Source: Symsagittifera roscoffensis (Eukaryota > Xenacoelomorpha > Acoela > Convolutidae). From it: a DNA stretch of 64,000 bases. A model generated the notes under the pieces. It did no database searches. It was not told the origin of the DNA and was given only the letters and a program-made list of their open reading frames with translations. Of the stretch, positions 45,447-58,330 are shown in pieces (position 1 is the stretch's first letter; each line of letters starts with the position of its first letter). Where the stretch lies: positions 17,355,275 through 17,419,274 of the forward strand of contig NC_087066.1 in the NCBI RefSeq assembly GCF_963678635.1, in the 5' to 3' direction. Made by a program: the position numbers and the translations under genes.

Positions 45447-48400
45447 ATTTTCTCAAAACTGTATACTCTTAAAAAAACTGCAAATGGCGATTGTTATACT
45501 AAAAATCAAAAATATATCTTAAAAAATATATGTTCTCGTTGATTTCGTTTGATTCCTAAAAAGTATGAAATATTACTAGTTCTTAAAAAGTGAAGGTGAT
45601 CTTTTCTCTAGATAAGTTACATATAACAAGCAAAAAAAACGAATTGTTTGGTATTAGGCCTTATGAAAATTGTTTCGGGTAGTCGTTTTTTGGAACTGGA
45701 ACTGGAGATGATTTTGGCTCCGGGTTAAGTTTTCCCTGGCTTGTTGGAAAAAACTGAAACACGCAAACAAAGCGAACCTATATTAATCAAAATATCAAAA
45801 ATGGAAAATTGAAACCTCCAAAGTTTCATAAAATTTTATTCTAAAGCCAATTATTAAAATTTCATAAAATCAATTCATAAAATTTTAAATAACAAAAGTT
45901 ACATTGCATTATGAATTGGTCAGTTAGTCAGCTCTATTTAATTGATCGGAAAGTAAAATTGATATTATTTTTAGTTGCAGTTATTCTCCTTTCAGTTTTT
46001 TTAGTTTTTTGGAACAGAGCGGAAAAGTTTATTCACTTCCAAAAACAACTGCTTCTTAAAGCAGAGCAATAAAACACAAAAGTTGCAGTGGTGTTAGACA
46101 GAAGCAAAAACTAAGTCTCAGTAGCCAATATCTTAATTTTGGCTTGATTGAAACAATTCAGTACACAATAATAATCACTAAGAAAAATATTTGGAAAAAA
46201 TGACAAAAAATGCAATGGGCAATGGGGTATCCCTCATTCGCAAATGACCGTGTGCGCAAATTTTAGTCAGCCAATCAGAGTTCAGTATTACTCTATCGAA
46301 CGAAAAAGGATAAAAAACCATTTTTCTTAAGACACTTTAAAGGGCATTGACTTGGATGAGAATTTTAACTTATTCGGTCTTTCTTGCATGAGAATAGCCC
46401 CTAGACAAAATCTTTGAGTGTTTTTGGTTATGTACCCCTAAATGCTAGAAAAAAAAACAAATTTAACTTTTTACAAAAAAATTTGAGCACTGGTACTAAA
46501 TGCACGATATTAAAATGGCACTGGTAAGTTCGGAGATTAATTCGGCAAACTATTTTGACCGAGAAGAACGCTAGTGGACGCTGAATAAATCACTTTATTT
46601 TTTTTTGCGGAGGATTTTCAGAAAAAATAATTATTATCTTCAAAACTTTCATCCAAAACTGCTTCCTGGGTTAAAATCTATACAAGAAAAATGTGTATCA
46701 TATAATTACACTTATGGATTCTATGGAAACAATGCTGATCATACGATTATCAAGAAAGGAAAGTTTATCATAGGCATTTATTTGATCGAAATTGTTTTTG
46801 TTTTCAAAATTATGTAAAAAGCAATATACGCATCAAAAAATTTTTTTTTACAAATAAAAATTGTATGGTGAACATTTTTCCATAGAAACAAAGCACAAAA
46901 TAAGACAAATTTTTTTTAATTGCAGACTTCTTTTGTGCTCAAATAAGCTTTAGCGAAAAAAAAACGTTTTGCATGAAAAATTTGATATTTTGCCTTTTTA
47001 ACGTGTTCCAGGCTTTGTTTTTCTTGCAACCAAATCAAAAAGCCAAGCAAGGAGCAAGTGTTTTTTGCAAAATAACTGCTGAAGCAAATAAGGTGATTTC
47101 TATGTTTTTTGTTTTATATGCTAAGTGAAACCTAAATCTGTAAAAAAAAACAATTTTTCAAACACTGGTTTTTTTCAGAAGAAGTTTTCTAACCAAATGC
47201 AAAGAAAATTGATTATTTTGTATAGAATTCTAATTAATTGACTAAATGCTGTTTAGCTGTCTGGTTGAACTGGGTTTTCCTATGTTTGAAAAAGCTTGGT
47301 TAAAACACAAATGAACTTCAATTCTGTATTTTCATCTACTAAAAAAAAGTATATCATCCAATTTCAGAGTATTGAAAAAGTCTTATCAAACAATTTCATG
47401 ATATAACAAGGATAGCCGGTTACTGTGCAAGTAGCACAGAATGTTCCGATCGTAGTCTTAAAAACACATCTTTTTTTTCAAATTGGTCTCGTTTGCGTGG
47501 TGTGATAAAATAAATGGAACTGAACTAAAAAGTAGAACTTAGACATATTCGACAATCTTATTATACTAAGGAAATTTGAAAACAAATTTTGCAGAAAAGT
47601 GACCAGAAAACAAAACAAAAACCAATAAAAGAGAACAAAAAAAAAAACATTTTTTTTTGCATATTTTTTAAAAAATGTTTTGAAGTTTTTGATTCCAAAA
47701 TGGCGTTAAAAATGCAAAGACTATTTCAACTCAAGTAAAACTAAAACTAGGCACAAATAAACTGCTGTAAATGGCTGAAAATAAGCATAAAAAAGCCTGC
47801 GCGCTCGCTTTATTCACTGGAAATTAGGCTAACATAAAAAATACAAACGGGCTTTTCTCGACATTGAGAGAATCTTATCAAATTTTTCAAATATGTTTCA
47901 TTATCGTTCGACTCACGACAGAAAGGACTTTAATAAGATATATCACTCAACCAGTTCCGATAAATATTTGTAGTAGACAAAAAAAACTCGACCCATTGCG
48001 ATGAATATTTGTGGAAAACAAAAAAAGGGAAAAAAACTAAAAAACGCTTCCGAATACAAAGTTCCTACCCATTTTCAGTGGTTGGAACAATAAAATTGTT
48101 ATGTTGATTTCAAGTAAGTTTTTGTTAAAAGCTATGGCAAAAGTTTTGTAATTTAATTCCAGAGATCTACAAAATGCTGATTATAAAGTTTTATTGTATC
48201 AAAAAAATGCTTCTCATGCTCTGCATAAAACTTTTGTATTCTATGAAGTTTTATGAAATTTTATGATAAACCAATTTTTCACAGTGAAATTGTATGATAA
48301 GCGTTTTTGTCAAGAAGGGTTTGCAAAAGATAATTTAGATACCTTAAAGAGCACATGGATCAATCTGGGCTACTCGTCTATTTGAGCATGTCTTCTTATA

Positions 48401-48449
48401 TTACACTTTAAAAGCCACCCTTAGCTTGTTAATTATTATAGTATAAAAT
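45447..48449. other. no recognisable gene; dispersed repeats
   Basis: AT-rich sequence with units of the TGCTTATCATACAATTT family (46690-46900, 47350-47405, 48175-48315) and a copy of another old repeat at 47405-48110 that also matches 40930-41010 (inverted). The start of this repeat (GCCGGTTACTGTGCAAGTAG) has a relative at about 17478. No supported coding frame. Confidence 0.45.
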
Positions 48450-48455
48450 TTTATT
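48450..48455 (-). terminator. possible poly(A) signal of PLAC8 paralogue C
   Basis: AATAAA on the minus strand, about 120 bases after the stop codon at 48576-48578. Confidence 0.4.
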
Positions 48456-48575
48456 AATTAACTTCTTGAATAACTGTTAGATAAAAGCTGCAACACAATT
48501 ATGATAAATTCAGATGTTTCGTTCGCATTTTTTCGTTTGCTTGATTTGTTGTTGTCTTTGCGTATTTCATCAATT

Positions 48576-49016
48576 CTAGCCAGATCGATTTATGCAGTCA
48601 TTTTCGACATCCAACTCCATGTGGTCATACATTTGACACAGCGTGCAAGAAGTGCAACAACAGCTTAATGCACCGTCAGTTAGAAAATTCCCCTCAATAC
48701 CATCTTCTTTTCGCAATTTGTTTCGCATTATGAACACAACAATCACAAACCCGAGGAAGAATATTGAACCTACACTCCAACCGGCATTAACATAGACAGT
48801 TGACCCACCGCTGGTTTTTTGGCGATAACTTGCACGGTATCCAGCGCCGGAAGAGTTGAATGCCAAAACCCCGAGCCACAGAATCACGGATGCGATTGCC
48901 AGTATCATCAGTTTCATTTTCTGACCAATCATGAACGAGCTCACGCAAGGGCAGAAGGCCGTTAGAACACAAGTCAACCCGCGACACTTAAAGAAATCGC
49001 TCTTCCAAGAACCCAT
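48576..49016 (-). CDS. PLAC8-family cysteine-rich membrane protein (paralogue C)
   Basis: A 146-residue single-exon frame. WKSDFFKC at 4-11 and FCPC at 21-24 give the N-terminal block, here with the canonical CPC motif. Hydrophobic spans lie at ~33-53 and ~82-97. The C-terminal block is CCCTSCTLCQMY at 119-130. The family's DCLLGFFC is changed to DGALSCCC: one cysteine lost, two gained. The loop between the spans (54-80) is Ser/Gly/Tyr-rich and differs from paralogue A. PLAC8 proteins act at membranes; substrate or partner here is unknown. The gene is on the opposite strand to paralogues A and B, so the local family arose by duplication with inversion. A TATA-like TATATAA lies 137 bases upstream and an AATAAA downstream. 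Confidence 0.85.
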   Translation of the reverse strand: MGSWKSDFFKCRGLTCVLTAFCPCVSSFMIGQKMKLMILAIASVILWLGVLAFNSSGAGYRASYRQKTSGGSTVYVNAGWSVGSIFFLGFVIVVFIMRNKLRKEDGIEGNFLTDGALSCCCTSCTLCQMYDHMELDVENDCINRSG

Positions 49017-49152
49017 TTTGTACTTTTTCCCGACTAAATGAGTTTAAAATTGACTAGAACGATTTTTTTATTATTCTCAAAATTGGATTGTGATCAACTT
49101 GCGATTTGGACAATTTGACGGCAATTTGGGCAAGGCAAACTTTTGAACTGAA

Positions 49153-49159
49153 TTATATA
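49153..49159 (-). promoter_or_regulatory. TATA-like box of PLAC8 paralogue C
   Basis: TATATAA on the minus strand, 137 bases upstream of the ATG of the gene at 48576-49016. In AT-rich DNA such a match is weak evidence. Confidence 0.3.
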
Positions 49160-49738
49160 AAATTGGATTGGAATTTGAATTGATAGGGTTTAATTCAAAC
49201 TTGATAACGGGTTCCTCTGACCTTTCTGTTATCATAATGAATCATTTATCATTTGGAAGCTCATCAAATATGTAATTACGGTTACCGCAAACATTGCAGT
49301 CAGATCAAAGAGCAATTTTGCTCAATGGGAGTGATAAGATTCTATATGGTAAAGTCTGAAATTTTCGTGATAGACGCGGCAAGATATCATTTCTTTGATC
49401 TCTAATAAATCCTATGAGATACCTTTTACATAACACCTGCCTGTCTTTTGAAATAAATGTTCAGATTTCCTCTGGCGTAGATTTTATATTATAAGGATTT
49501 TTTACAGACAAATAAGCGTTAGTCATTTATTGTGTCAACCTTTTGAAGTTATAATTCTGAAAAAGATGTCGCTATATAGAAAGAATCTCGCTTAAAATTG
49601 ATGTCTTTTAAATGATCCTTGTTTTTATAGGCGCATTCAATGTCGAGAAATATCGTTTTTCGGTCTCCATAGTCCTGGAGTTAGTCTTAATTGACTGAAA
49701 TAATTGTAATAATCAGGATATTATAAAACAAAAAAATG
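49160..49738. other. no recognisable feature
   Basis: AT-rich intergenic DNA between paralogue C and the foldback element. Confidence 0.45.
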
Positions 49739-51015
49739 ACAAGACTACTCGTATCAGGGCGAAGCCCTGAATGTTCCGACTGCCTTTTAAGGTTTTATGG
49801 AGCAGTAATAACATTAAAAAATTAATTGTAAGAAAAAATTAAATGAAATATTTTTTTTCCAAAATTTGATTTTTTTTGTGAAAATCATCTACCCACACAC
49901 CATACAAAAAATAAAAAGATAAATTTCGCTCCGTGTAACAAATCAATTATGGCAAATAAGCTTCTTCAACCAATTTGGAACGATTTTAAGACGGATTAAT
50001 TTTCCGCTCACACGTTAATAGTGCGAAATACATATCGCTCGTTAAGTGTCCCAAATTGTCCAAAATGACAACCTCTAAACCCCCATAACTTTACGAAAAT
50101 TGATCACAGGTGAAATATCTTTTCAAATTTGAGCTCAAGACAACAATACCTTTCGAATGATATAGAAAAATTCCGTCAAAAATGGCTAGTTAAAAAGTCG
50201 AAATTTGTCTGAAGAAAAAAAAAACCCACCCGAGCACAAATATTCCGTTACTTTCGTATCAAAAGTCGGAACAATAAGCAATGAATGATAACAAACTTTT
50301 TTTTTCAGTGATTAAAATGCACTATTGCATTTTCTTTCTACAAAAATTAAACAGCTTGAACTATAAAGATAACTATTAAAAATAAAGCTGATATAAAATT
50401 TATTCACAGTGATTTAAAAATCATTATAAAATTTTTTGCGGATATCCAAAAAAGATCTACCTATCAAAATTCCCAACTATAAGCATTTTTTTCCGACTTT
50501 GCATACGAAAGAAACGGAATATTTGTACTCGGGGTGGGTTTTTTTTCTTTAGACAAATTTCGACTTTTCAACCAGCCATTTTTGTCGGAAGTTTTTTTTT
50601 CATTCGAGAAGTATTCTTGATCTGAGCTCAGATTTGGAAAGAAAACTCACCTGTGATCATTTTTTGTAAACTTATGGGGGTTTAAAGATTGCCATTTTGG
50701 CCAATTTGGGACAATTAACGCGCAATATTTTTCGCGCTATTTATGCGTAAGCGGAGATATAATTCGTCTTAGAAATCGTTACAAATTGGTTGAAAGAAGC
50801 TTATTTGCCGATTTGATTTGTTATAAGGAGCGAAATCTATCATTTTGTACTTTATATGGCGGGTGGAGGGATGCTTTTCATAAACAGTTTCAAATTTCAG
50901 AAATTTTTTTTTTCATTTTGTTTTATTTTATTTAATTTTTTCAAAGTTATTGCTCCATAAGCCTTAAAAGACAGTCGGAACATTAACTGTTTTGCCCTGA
51001 TACGAGCAGTCTTGT
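49739..51015. mobile_element. foldback-type element, complete: two ~530-bp inverted arms
   Basis: The left arm (49739-50274) and right arm (50490-51015) are reverse complements along their full length. They begin and end with ACAAGACT(G/A)CTCG read inward. Each arm has the TCAGGGCGAAGCCCTGA hairpin near its outer end and a smaller inverted pair TGTTCCGACT / AGTCGGAACA bounding the rest. The ~215-base centre is unrelated and AT-rich. No ORF, so it is non-autonomous. No convincing target-site duplication was seen. Other members: 35588-36118 with 41963-42502, and 51855-52456. Confidence 0.85.
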
Positions 51016-51854
51016 TTATTTTATATTGCAGGATATGAATTGTCTGTCAATAAAAGCCGTTTCTATCAAGAAAAAAAAATCAGCATTTTTCATAATGGAA
51101 CAGGCTTGTATTGAAACGTTTGCTATATTTAAATTTAAATTTTATTTTTGAAGGTTTCAGTACAATTTTATTTCATAATGAAAAATGTTGATGTTTTCTC
51201 TAGACAAAACTATGTTAAATGACAGGCAATTCATGTGAATTCAAGTGACACTATTCAAAATTTTTAATTTACCACAGCCAAATTTCAGTCAAATTTTTTG
51301 ATTATTAGCAATGAAATTGAATACCACTGCCGAGAATTTTATAATTTGACTGAAAATTGGCTGTGGTAAGTAAAAAACTTTTAAATATTGTCAATAAATG
51401 TGAGGCATTACTTTGGAAAGATGGAAGTTTCATGTATATTTTTGTATACTTTTTTTTGCAATAGAGTTTTTGAAAAACTCGAATTCACATTTTTCAACTC
51501 ACTTTAATTTACTTCAAAACACACAATTGTATCTAATAATAGCGACTGTATTTTGTGAGCTGGTTAATTTTTGCATCAAGTGTTACATTTTTTTTGGGTT
51601 GCGTGCGTGCACAGCAATTGTTAATTATAAATATATTTTTCCGGCAATTCGATGAATTGCAATTAATCAAAAAATATTTCCTGAAAAAGGCTTGTGTGGC
51701 TAATCTGGCGCAACTAAAGGGTGATATTTTTCGTGTTATAAACAATTTAGCGACAGTTTCATCTGGCTCGAAAATTATTCCAAAAAAAATTGAGGCATGC
51801 TAGTTGTTTAATTATTATGCTACTATCTACTAAATCTATCACTTTGAATTTTAA

Positions 51855-52456
51855 ACAAGACTGATTGTATCAAACTGAAGCCCTTATTGTTCCGATTGCC
51901 TTTTTAGGGTGTATGGAGCAGTAAAAATATGAGAAAAATAAACGTAAAAAAATAAAAGGGAGGTTTTTTTTAACGCCATTTTGCTCCTAGAACTAAGTCA
52001 TTTTTGGCAAATAAGCTTCTTTCAATCAAATTAGAACAATTTCTCAGACGGAATAAAACTCAGCTTATGCGATAATAGCGCAAAACATATTGCGTGTTAA
52101 TTGACTCAAATTGGCCAAAATGGCTATCTTTAAACCCCCATAACTTTACGAAAAAAGATCACAGGTAAACTATCTTTTCAAGTTTAGGCTCACAGGACAT
52201 CAATACTTTTCAATGATAACAAAAAAAACTGGGAAAAATGGCTAGTTGAAAAGGGGACAAAAATATTTTGTTACTTTCGTTAAAAAAGTAGAACATTAAA
52301 GTTTGAGGTGATGAATTTCAAAAAACAATTAACTTTGCTTAATTAGTTTAATTTTTTTCGAAACTCTATGCCACGTTTTAAAGTCAAACACTACTTCATA
52401 GACATAAAAGCCCAAATGGAACATTCAAGGCGTCACCCTAATAAAAGCAGTCTTGT
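51855..52456. mobile_element. foldback-type element, diverged, right arm mostly lost
   Basis: The left arm (51855-52296) starts ACAAGACTGATTGTATCA and follows the family order with many changes and deletions. At 52418-52456 only the outer ~39 bases of a right arm remain (GGAACATTCAAGGCGTCACC ... AGCAGTCTTGT). It is the oldest-looking member of the family here. Confidence 0.7.
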
Positions 52457-52779
52457 TATGATGTTTCACTCAAGACTATATAATTTGTACTACCTGAAGT
52501 TTATGGAAACAAAGTAAAAACTATAAAAGGCTAAAATACTTCCGAGGACCAAACTCCTTCCCACTTTTGTATTCATCAGTGGCCAAGTGAGTAGTATTGT
52601 ATTGTGTCCCGGATCATAAGAGGGGTAGAGGGGGGTCCTCACGTAAAGCAAAATTCTAGGAAAGGGGTCCTTAATTTTTTGGAGGACCCTCAACCTAGGA
52701 TTTTGTAAACGACAGAAATTTTCCTCCCAAAAATCAGAAGACCCCCGACTTAGTATCTTGCTAAGCCTAACAATTACGT

Positions 52780-53339
52780 ACGTATCATTTACTAACTTGT
52801 TTGCTTACTTACATATTCACTTCCTTACTTATTCTCCACTTACTCTTTTTTGTTACCTACTTCCTCAATCAGCGTATAACCTAATTTTTATCTTTCGTTT
52901 TTTATTACTTTTGATTCAACCTCGTTTCACTTTGCTGTTTTACTTTACTGCTTTTTTAAATTTTATTTTGTATTGCTCAATTTTAATTTTATACTCAATT
53001 TACTTTACTTTACTTTACATTACTTAACTCAAGAAAACCTACTTCAACCTAGTTGCTAACTAACTGACTATTTTACTCCTTGACTTACATATTTACAAAC
53101 AATCATTTAACATGCGCACATACACCCATACCTACACACAAACAGACAAACAAAACAACATATATACGTTATTTTACTTGCCTAATTTTCACTTGCTTTT
53201 TAAAAATTCAATGATTTTCCTGACATGAATGAATTTTAATCTACGCCACCTAGTTTTCATTATTTTCGTTTATTTTAACAACTCACATACGCACTTAGTG
53301 AGTTTCTTAGTTACCTATTTAATTACTTACTTACTTACC

Positions 53340-53372
<33 letters not shown>

Positions 53373-56300
53373 TCTTACGCACTTACTGACTTTTTCACTA
53401 TTCATTCACCTCCCTACGCATTAACCTACTTACTTGCTTTCTTACTGTCTTACTTTACTTACCTATTTACTTTCCTACTGATTTACTTACCCACTTACTC
53501 ACCATCCTACTCCCATATTCACATACATTTTGTCTTTCATACTTTCATACAATTAATCCCATATTAATTTTTTATTTTACCTTACTTGTTTTCATTTTAG
53601 TTTGGTTTTCTTTACTTTACCTTTTTATACTCACTTACTTTTTACGTAACTTTCTTTAAATTACTTTGCTTAACTTCACCTTATTCTTCATAATTTTTGT
53701 TTATTTTATCAATTCACAGACTCATTATAGTCTACATCACCTTCTTAACGATTTTTTTTACTTTTTTTATATTACATTTTTGTTAGTGTCTTTAATTTAC
53801 TTTGCTTTAGTCTACCTTACTTTTTTTCTTTCGTTCACTTAACAATTTCATGATTTGGATAGCGTTGATAGTTCAATGAATACTTGCTGACTTGATTGTT
53901 TGCCTACATATTATTTAAAATAATAACTATACTAACTTGACAGTTTACTTACTTTTTATTTTCTTACTTACTCTTCAGTTAGTCTTTTTGTTCACCAAGT
54001 TCCTCAATTAGTTTTCTGTATCCCATTCAAAATCTGTGATTTAACTTATTTTCAATTTTTTTAAATTTACTTGACTACTTTCTTGCTGTACCTTAATTTA
54101 CTTTGGTTAATTCTGCTTTGATTTTTTCAACTTACTCTATATTTCTCTTCATTACTCAAATTAATTATGCCTACTTTCATATTTATTTAATATCTAATTT
54201 GCTGACTTACTCCTTTACTTACGGACTTAGTTATATACAATTCACCTACATATAAACATACACACATACCTGCATATAAAAAGACAGACGAATCAACATG
54301 CATACAGTACTTTACTAGTTGCTTACATTTCCTTCTTTCATTTAATTTACTGATTTCTCATTCCAAGACTCAATTTCAGATTATTTCCTTTTTTCATTTA
54401 ATTTACTCATTTCTTATTCCAAAACTCAATTTTAGATTAATTTTTTTGATTTTTTTTATTACATTTTTGTTATTGTCTTTATTTAACTTTGCTTTACTTC
54501 ACCTTATATTTTATTTCTTTCGTTGACTTTACTTCTCTGACTGAGTTTCCCTTATTTTTTTAACTTATTTATTTACTTGGTTACTTATTTACTTAACTAC
54601 TTAATTACTGACTTACTCAATTACGTACCGACTTACTTACCTGCTTGTTTTTTACCCACTTAATTACTTTCTTACTATCTTAATTTTTACTTACTTTTAT
54701 ACTTTTTTACTGACTTAGTTTGTACTCACATATTTACATACACGATATCTTACATAGCCTAATAGAATTCATCCCACATGACCGTTTTATTTTACTTTAT
54801 TTCTTTTTTCTGTAGTTTAGTTTTCTTTGCTTCAATTTTATTCAATTCATTTTCTCTTTATTTTACCATCGTTTAATTTTGAATTAATTTATTTTGAGCA
54901 TACTTTGTTAGTTTATTTCTAATTACTTACTTACTTACTTACTTATTAACTTACTTAAATACTTACTTACTTACTCACTTAATTACTTACTTACTTACTT
55001 ACTTACCCACTTACTTGCATACATACTTAATTACCTTCTTAGTTACTTACTTACTATTCACTAATTACTTTACTGAATTATTTACTCACTAAGTTTTTAC
55101 GTTACTTTCTCTTCTTCACTTTGTTTTACTTCAATTTTTTTCTTTCATTTATTTTAACAACTTACATAATAAATTTTTGAAATTCATAGTTGCTTATTTA
55201 CTTAACTACTTACTTAGTTACTTAGTTACTTGCGTACTGACTTACTCGCTTATGTACCTACCTACTTACCTCCTTACTAACTTCTTTCATCCTATCCCAT
55301 TTTTTTCTTAGTTCGTTTCCTTCTAAATTACTTATTAATTCCCATACATTTTCTAAATACCTTCACATAATTATATCCACAATTTTGTTTTTGTTTCATT
55401 TTACTTATTTTTTCCTAAGTTTAATTATTTTGCTATAATTTTTATTTACTTTATCTTCAACCTTTTTTACCAGCACTCTATCTTAATTTTTTTAGCTTCC
55501 TCTATTTCAATTTTCTTTGGTTTATCTTCGTCTACTTACTTACTAGCTTACTTACCTACTTATTTACTAAATACTTGCTTACTGTTTTACTTCTTTTTCC
55601 TTTAATTTAGTTTTCTAGGCTTCAGTTGAATTTACTTCACCTTTAATTCATTTTACCAGCCTTTTACTTAAGCTTACTTTACTTTACCTTACCTAAATGT
55701 ATCTTCGTTTACTTAGATATTTACTTATTTATTTTAATTGTTCACCTAATTACTTAGTTACCCGTCTTACTTCACTTCAACTAAGTCTATTTTAGTTTAG
55801 GCTATTTTCTTTATTTTTTTAAGTTATTTATTGTTTTTTCACTGAGCTTCTCTTCTCTACTTCACTTCAGCTTACTACTCTATTTTAGTTTTATTTTTTT
55901 ACACATCTAACTTAAGTTTAATTTCTCTACTTTAATTTGCTCCACTTCAATCTCTTTTACTGTATCTTACTTTACTTTACTTAACTTTTTTTAAACTTTA
56001 TATAGCTACACTCACAAAAAAAGTTACTTACTTCGCTTTTTTTCTTACTTACTTTAATTGTGTTTTACTACAACTTGGTTATAACTTACTTCACTTTGTT
56101 TCACTCTAATTTAGTTCAGTTTGTTTAACATGCTTATTACTACTTCATCTAGTTTACTTGAGATTTTTTTGATTTCCTTTCATTTTAATACTTACTTTTG
56201 CTTTTTTCACTTCTGTACATTTTTTTTCTCAAGCTTTTTCCTTTTGCAATTTTTCACACTTAACTACTCTTACTTACTCACCTAAAACTAGTTTAAGTTG

Positions 56301-56410
56301 GCCTACTTTTTTTTACTTAACTTAACACAACTTCACTTTAAATTATATACTAATTTCTAGTTTTTCACCTGCTTACTCATTTACTACCTCACGTAGATAC
56401 TTACATTGAT
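52780..56410 (+). repeat. 3.6-kb degenerate (TTAC)n-derived tract
   Basis: TTAC/ACTT tetranucleotides dominate for over 3.6 kb, from pure runs (53320-53375, 54920-55010) to strongly decayed stretches. Frames here encode only TYLL-like repeats (for example 53229-53567) and are not genes. Confidence 0.85.
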
Positions 56411-56689
56411 TTTTTGACAAATTTTCCTATATACAATTCGATACGCATTTTTACTCGAATTTCTAAATGCACAACCCCCTTGATCAATTAGCTGTTGAAA
56501 GAGTTATTATTTATAGTTACAAAAATTAATTCAAACCCTGTAATTACCTGAATCCATTGTACGGTCGTAATGATAGATTGTCTAAAATATCAAAAATTAA
56601 GCCAGTTTTGTTTGTATTTTGCTACATCTGTGTGTAGTGACACCTTTATCTTCAAAATTAAAAAACCTGAAAGTTTAAAAGGTGGATTA

Positions 56690-58330
56690 TTTGGAAAGAT
56701 AGCTAGATCCGATAGCTAGATCTACCAACGGATGGCTACATCTATCAAACGACGGATAGCTAGATCTACCACAGTTTCGATGGCTGTATGAATGGACGGA
56801 TTTATGAATGACTGCTTGGATCGAAAGCTGATTGGATGAATGGATGGCTGAAGGGAAGGACAGATGGCTGGATAACCGGATGGCAGGTTCGATCGGACTG
56901 ATGGATGGCTGGCTGGTTAAATGGATAATGGCTACAAATACGCATTGACGACAGATGGTTGAAGAATGGCTTATGGATCTACGGTTTTTTGATGAATGGT
57001 GGCCTTCTGATGGATAGATGGCTTGATTGATGGAAAATTGGCTAGATAAATAAGTGCATCGCTAGTTGGATGCATGAATGGATCGCAGGACTTATGGATT
57101 GATAGAAGAATGAATAAGAGGAGGTTTGGACGGATTAGTTGCTAGATCAACAATCGTTGACTAGATGATGTACAGCTAGATGGATGGTTTGCTGGCTGGA
57201 TAGGCAGTTGAAAAAATGGCTGATTCGCTGATTCGATGAATGGTAGGATGGATGAATGCTTTAATGGATAGCTTGATAAATTACTGATTGGATAGTTGGA
57301 ATGCAGGACGGATAAAAAGCTAGGTGAAACGACAGGATGCAAATATGACTAGATGTAAGTTTAGATGGATAACTGGCTAATTGACTGGATGGATAACAGA
57401 TGCCTATAACGAGAGATGCAATACAACTAGATAAAAGATTTGCTCGAGGTATGGATAACATTCCGATTGAGAATATGGGTAGGCAGTAGTATAAATGGCT
57501 AGATTTTTAGATGGATGAATGACAGGATGGATGGTCGGCAGGGTTGAATCATGCTTCGCGGAATGGCAAAATAATTAGCTGAATGGATCGGTGTTCGAAA
57601 TCATAGGTGTCTGAAGTGATGCATAGTTTCACGGACGAGAAGATGACTGATGGCTGGACGTATGGTTGGATAGCTAGACCGATGGATTGCTTGGTGATTG
57701 GATAGCCGTGGGGCTGACTTGGTTTCATAGACAACTTTGATGGATAGATGGCTGGTAGGCTGGTAATATGGACGGTTGTTTGATCAGACTGAGAACTCTT
57801 CCCATGAAAAATTGTATAGATGGATTGCCGGTTAGTCAAATGGATGGATTGATTGATGCCTCATAGATGGATGACTGATTGGATGGCTAGATTTGTGGAT
57901 GGTTCGACGATTAGATGTTTGGGCGGCTGAAAGGATGGACATTTAGTATATAAATTGCTGCTGTATGCATGGTTGGATTAATCTATGGATGAAAAAATAG
58001 CTCGATGGATAAATTGATGAATGGCTGACTAGTTAGTTAGATGGATGGATAGATTGATTTGACTTGGATGGATGACTGATTGAATAGATAGCTTTGTTGT
58101 TGGATGGACAAGCAGATGCTTGAACGACCGAAAGAACGGGCAAGGAGTACATAGATTGCTTCTGTTTGGATGATTAGAAGGATCAATGGATTAATTAATG
58201 GCTCGTTGGATAATGCAATGAATGGATGGCTAGCTGCATGTATTGTTTGATGAATAGATGACTGGTTGAATGGTTATATAGTTAGATGTTTTAACAGAAG
58301 TAAGGATAGGTGGTAAGATATCTGGATCTA
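56690..58330 (+). repeat. degenerate (GGAT)n-derived tract
   Basis: GGATGGAT, GATGGCT and GGATAG units fill about 1.6 kb. The tract from 57110 belongs to the 4,793-bp tandem unit. Minus-strand frames at 57142-57839 are products of the repeat, not genes. Confidence 0.85.

Noticed and set aside
53229-53567. Leu/Tyr/Thr-rich 112-codon membrane-like protein
   Set aside because: Direct translation of TTAC repeats; no gene.
57142-57839. Minus-strand frames repeated at 61935-62632
   Set aside because: Products of GGAT repeats; their near-identity reflects the tandem duplication, not protein conservation.
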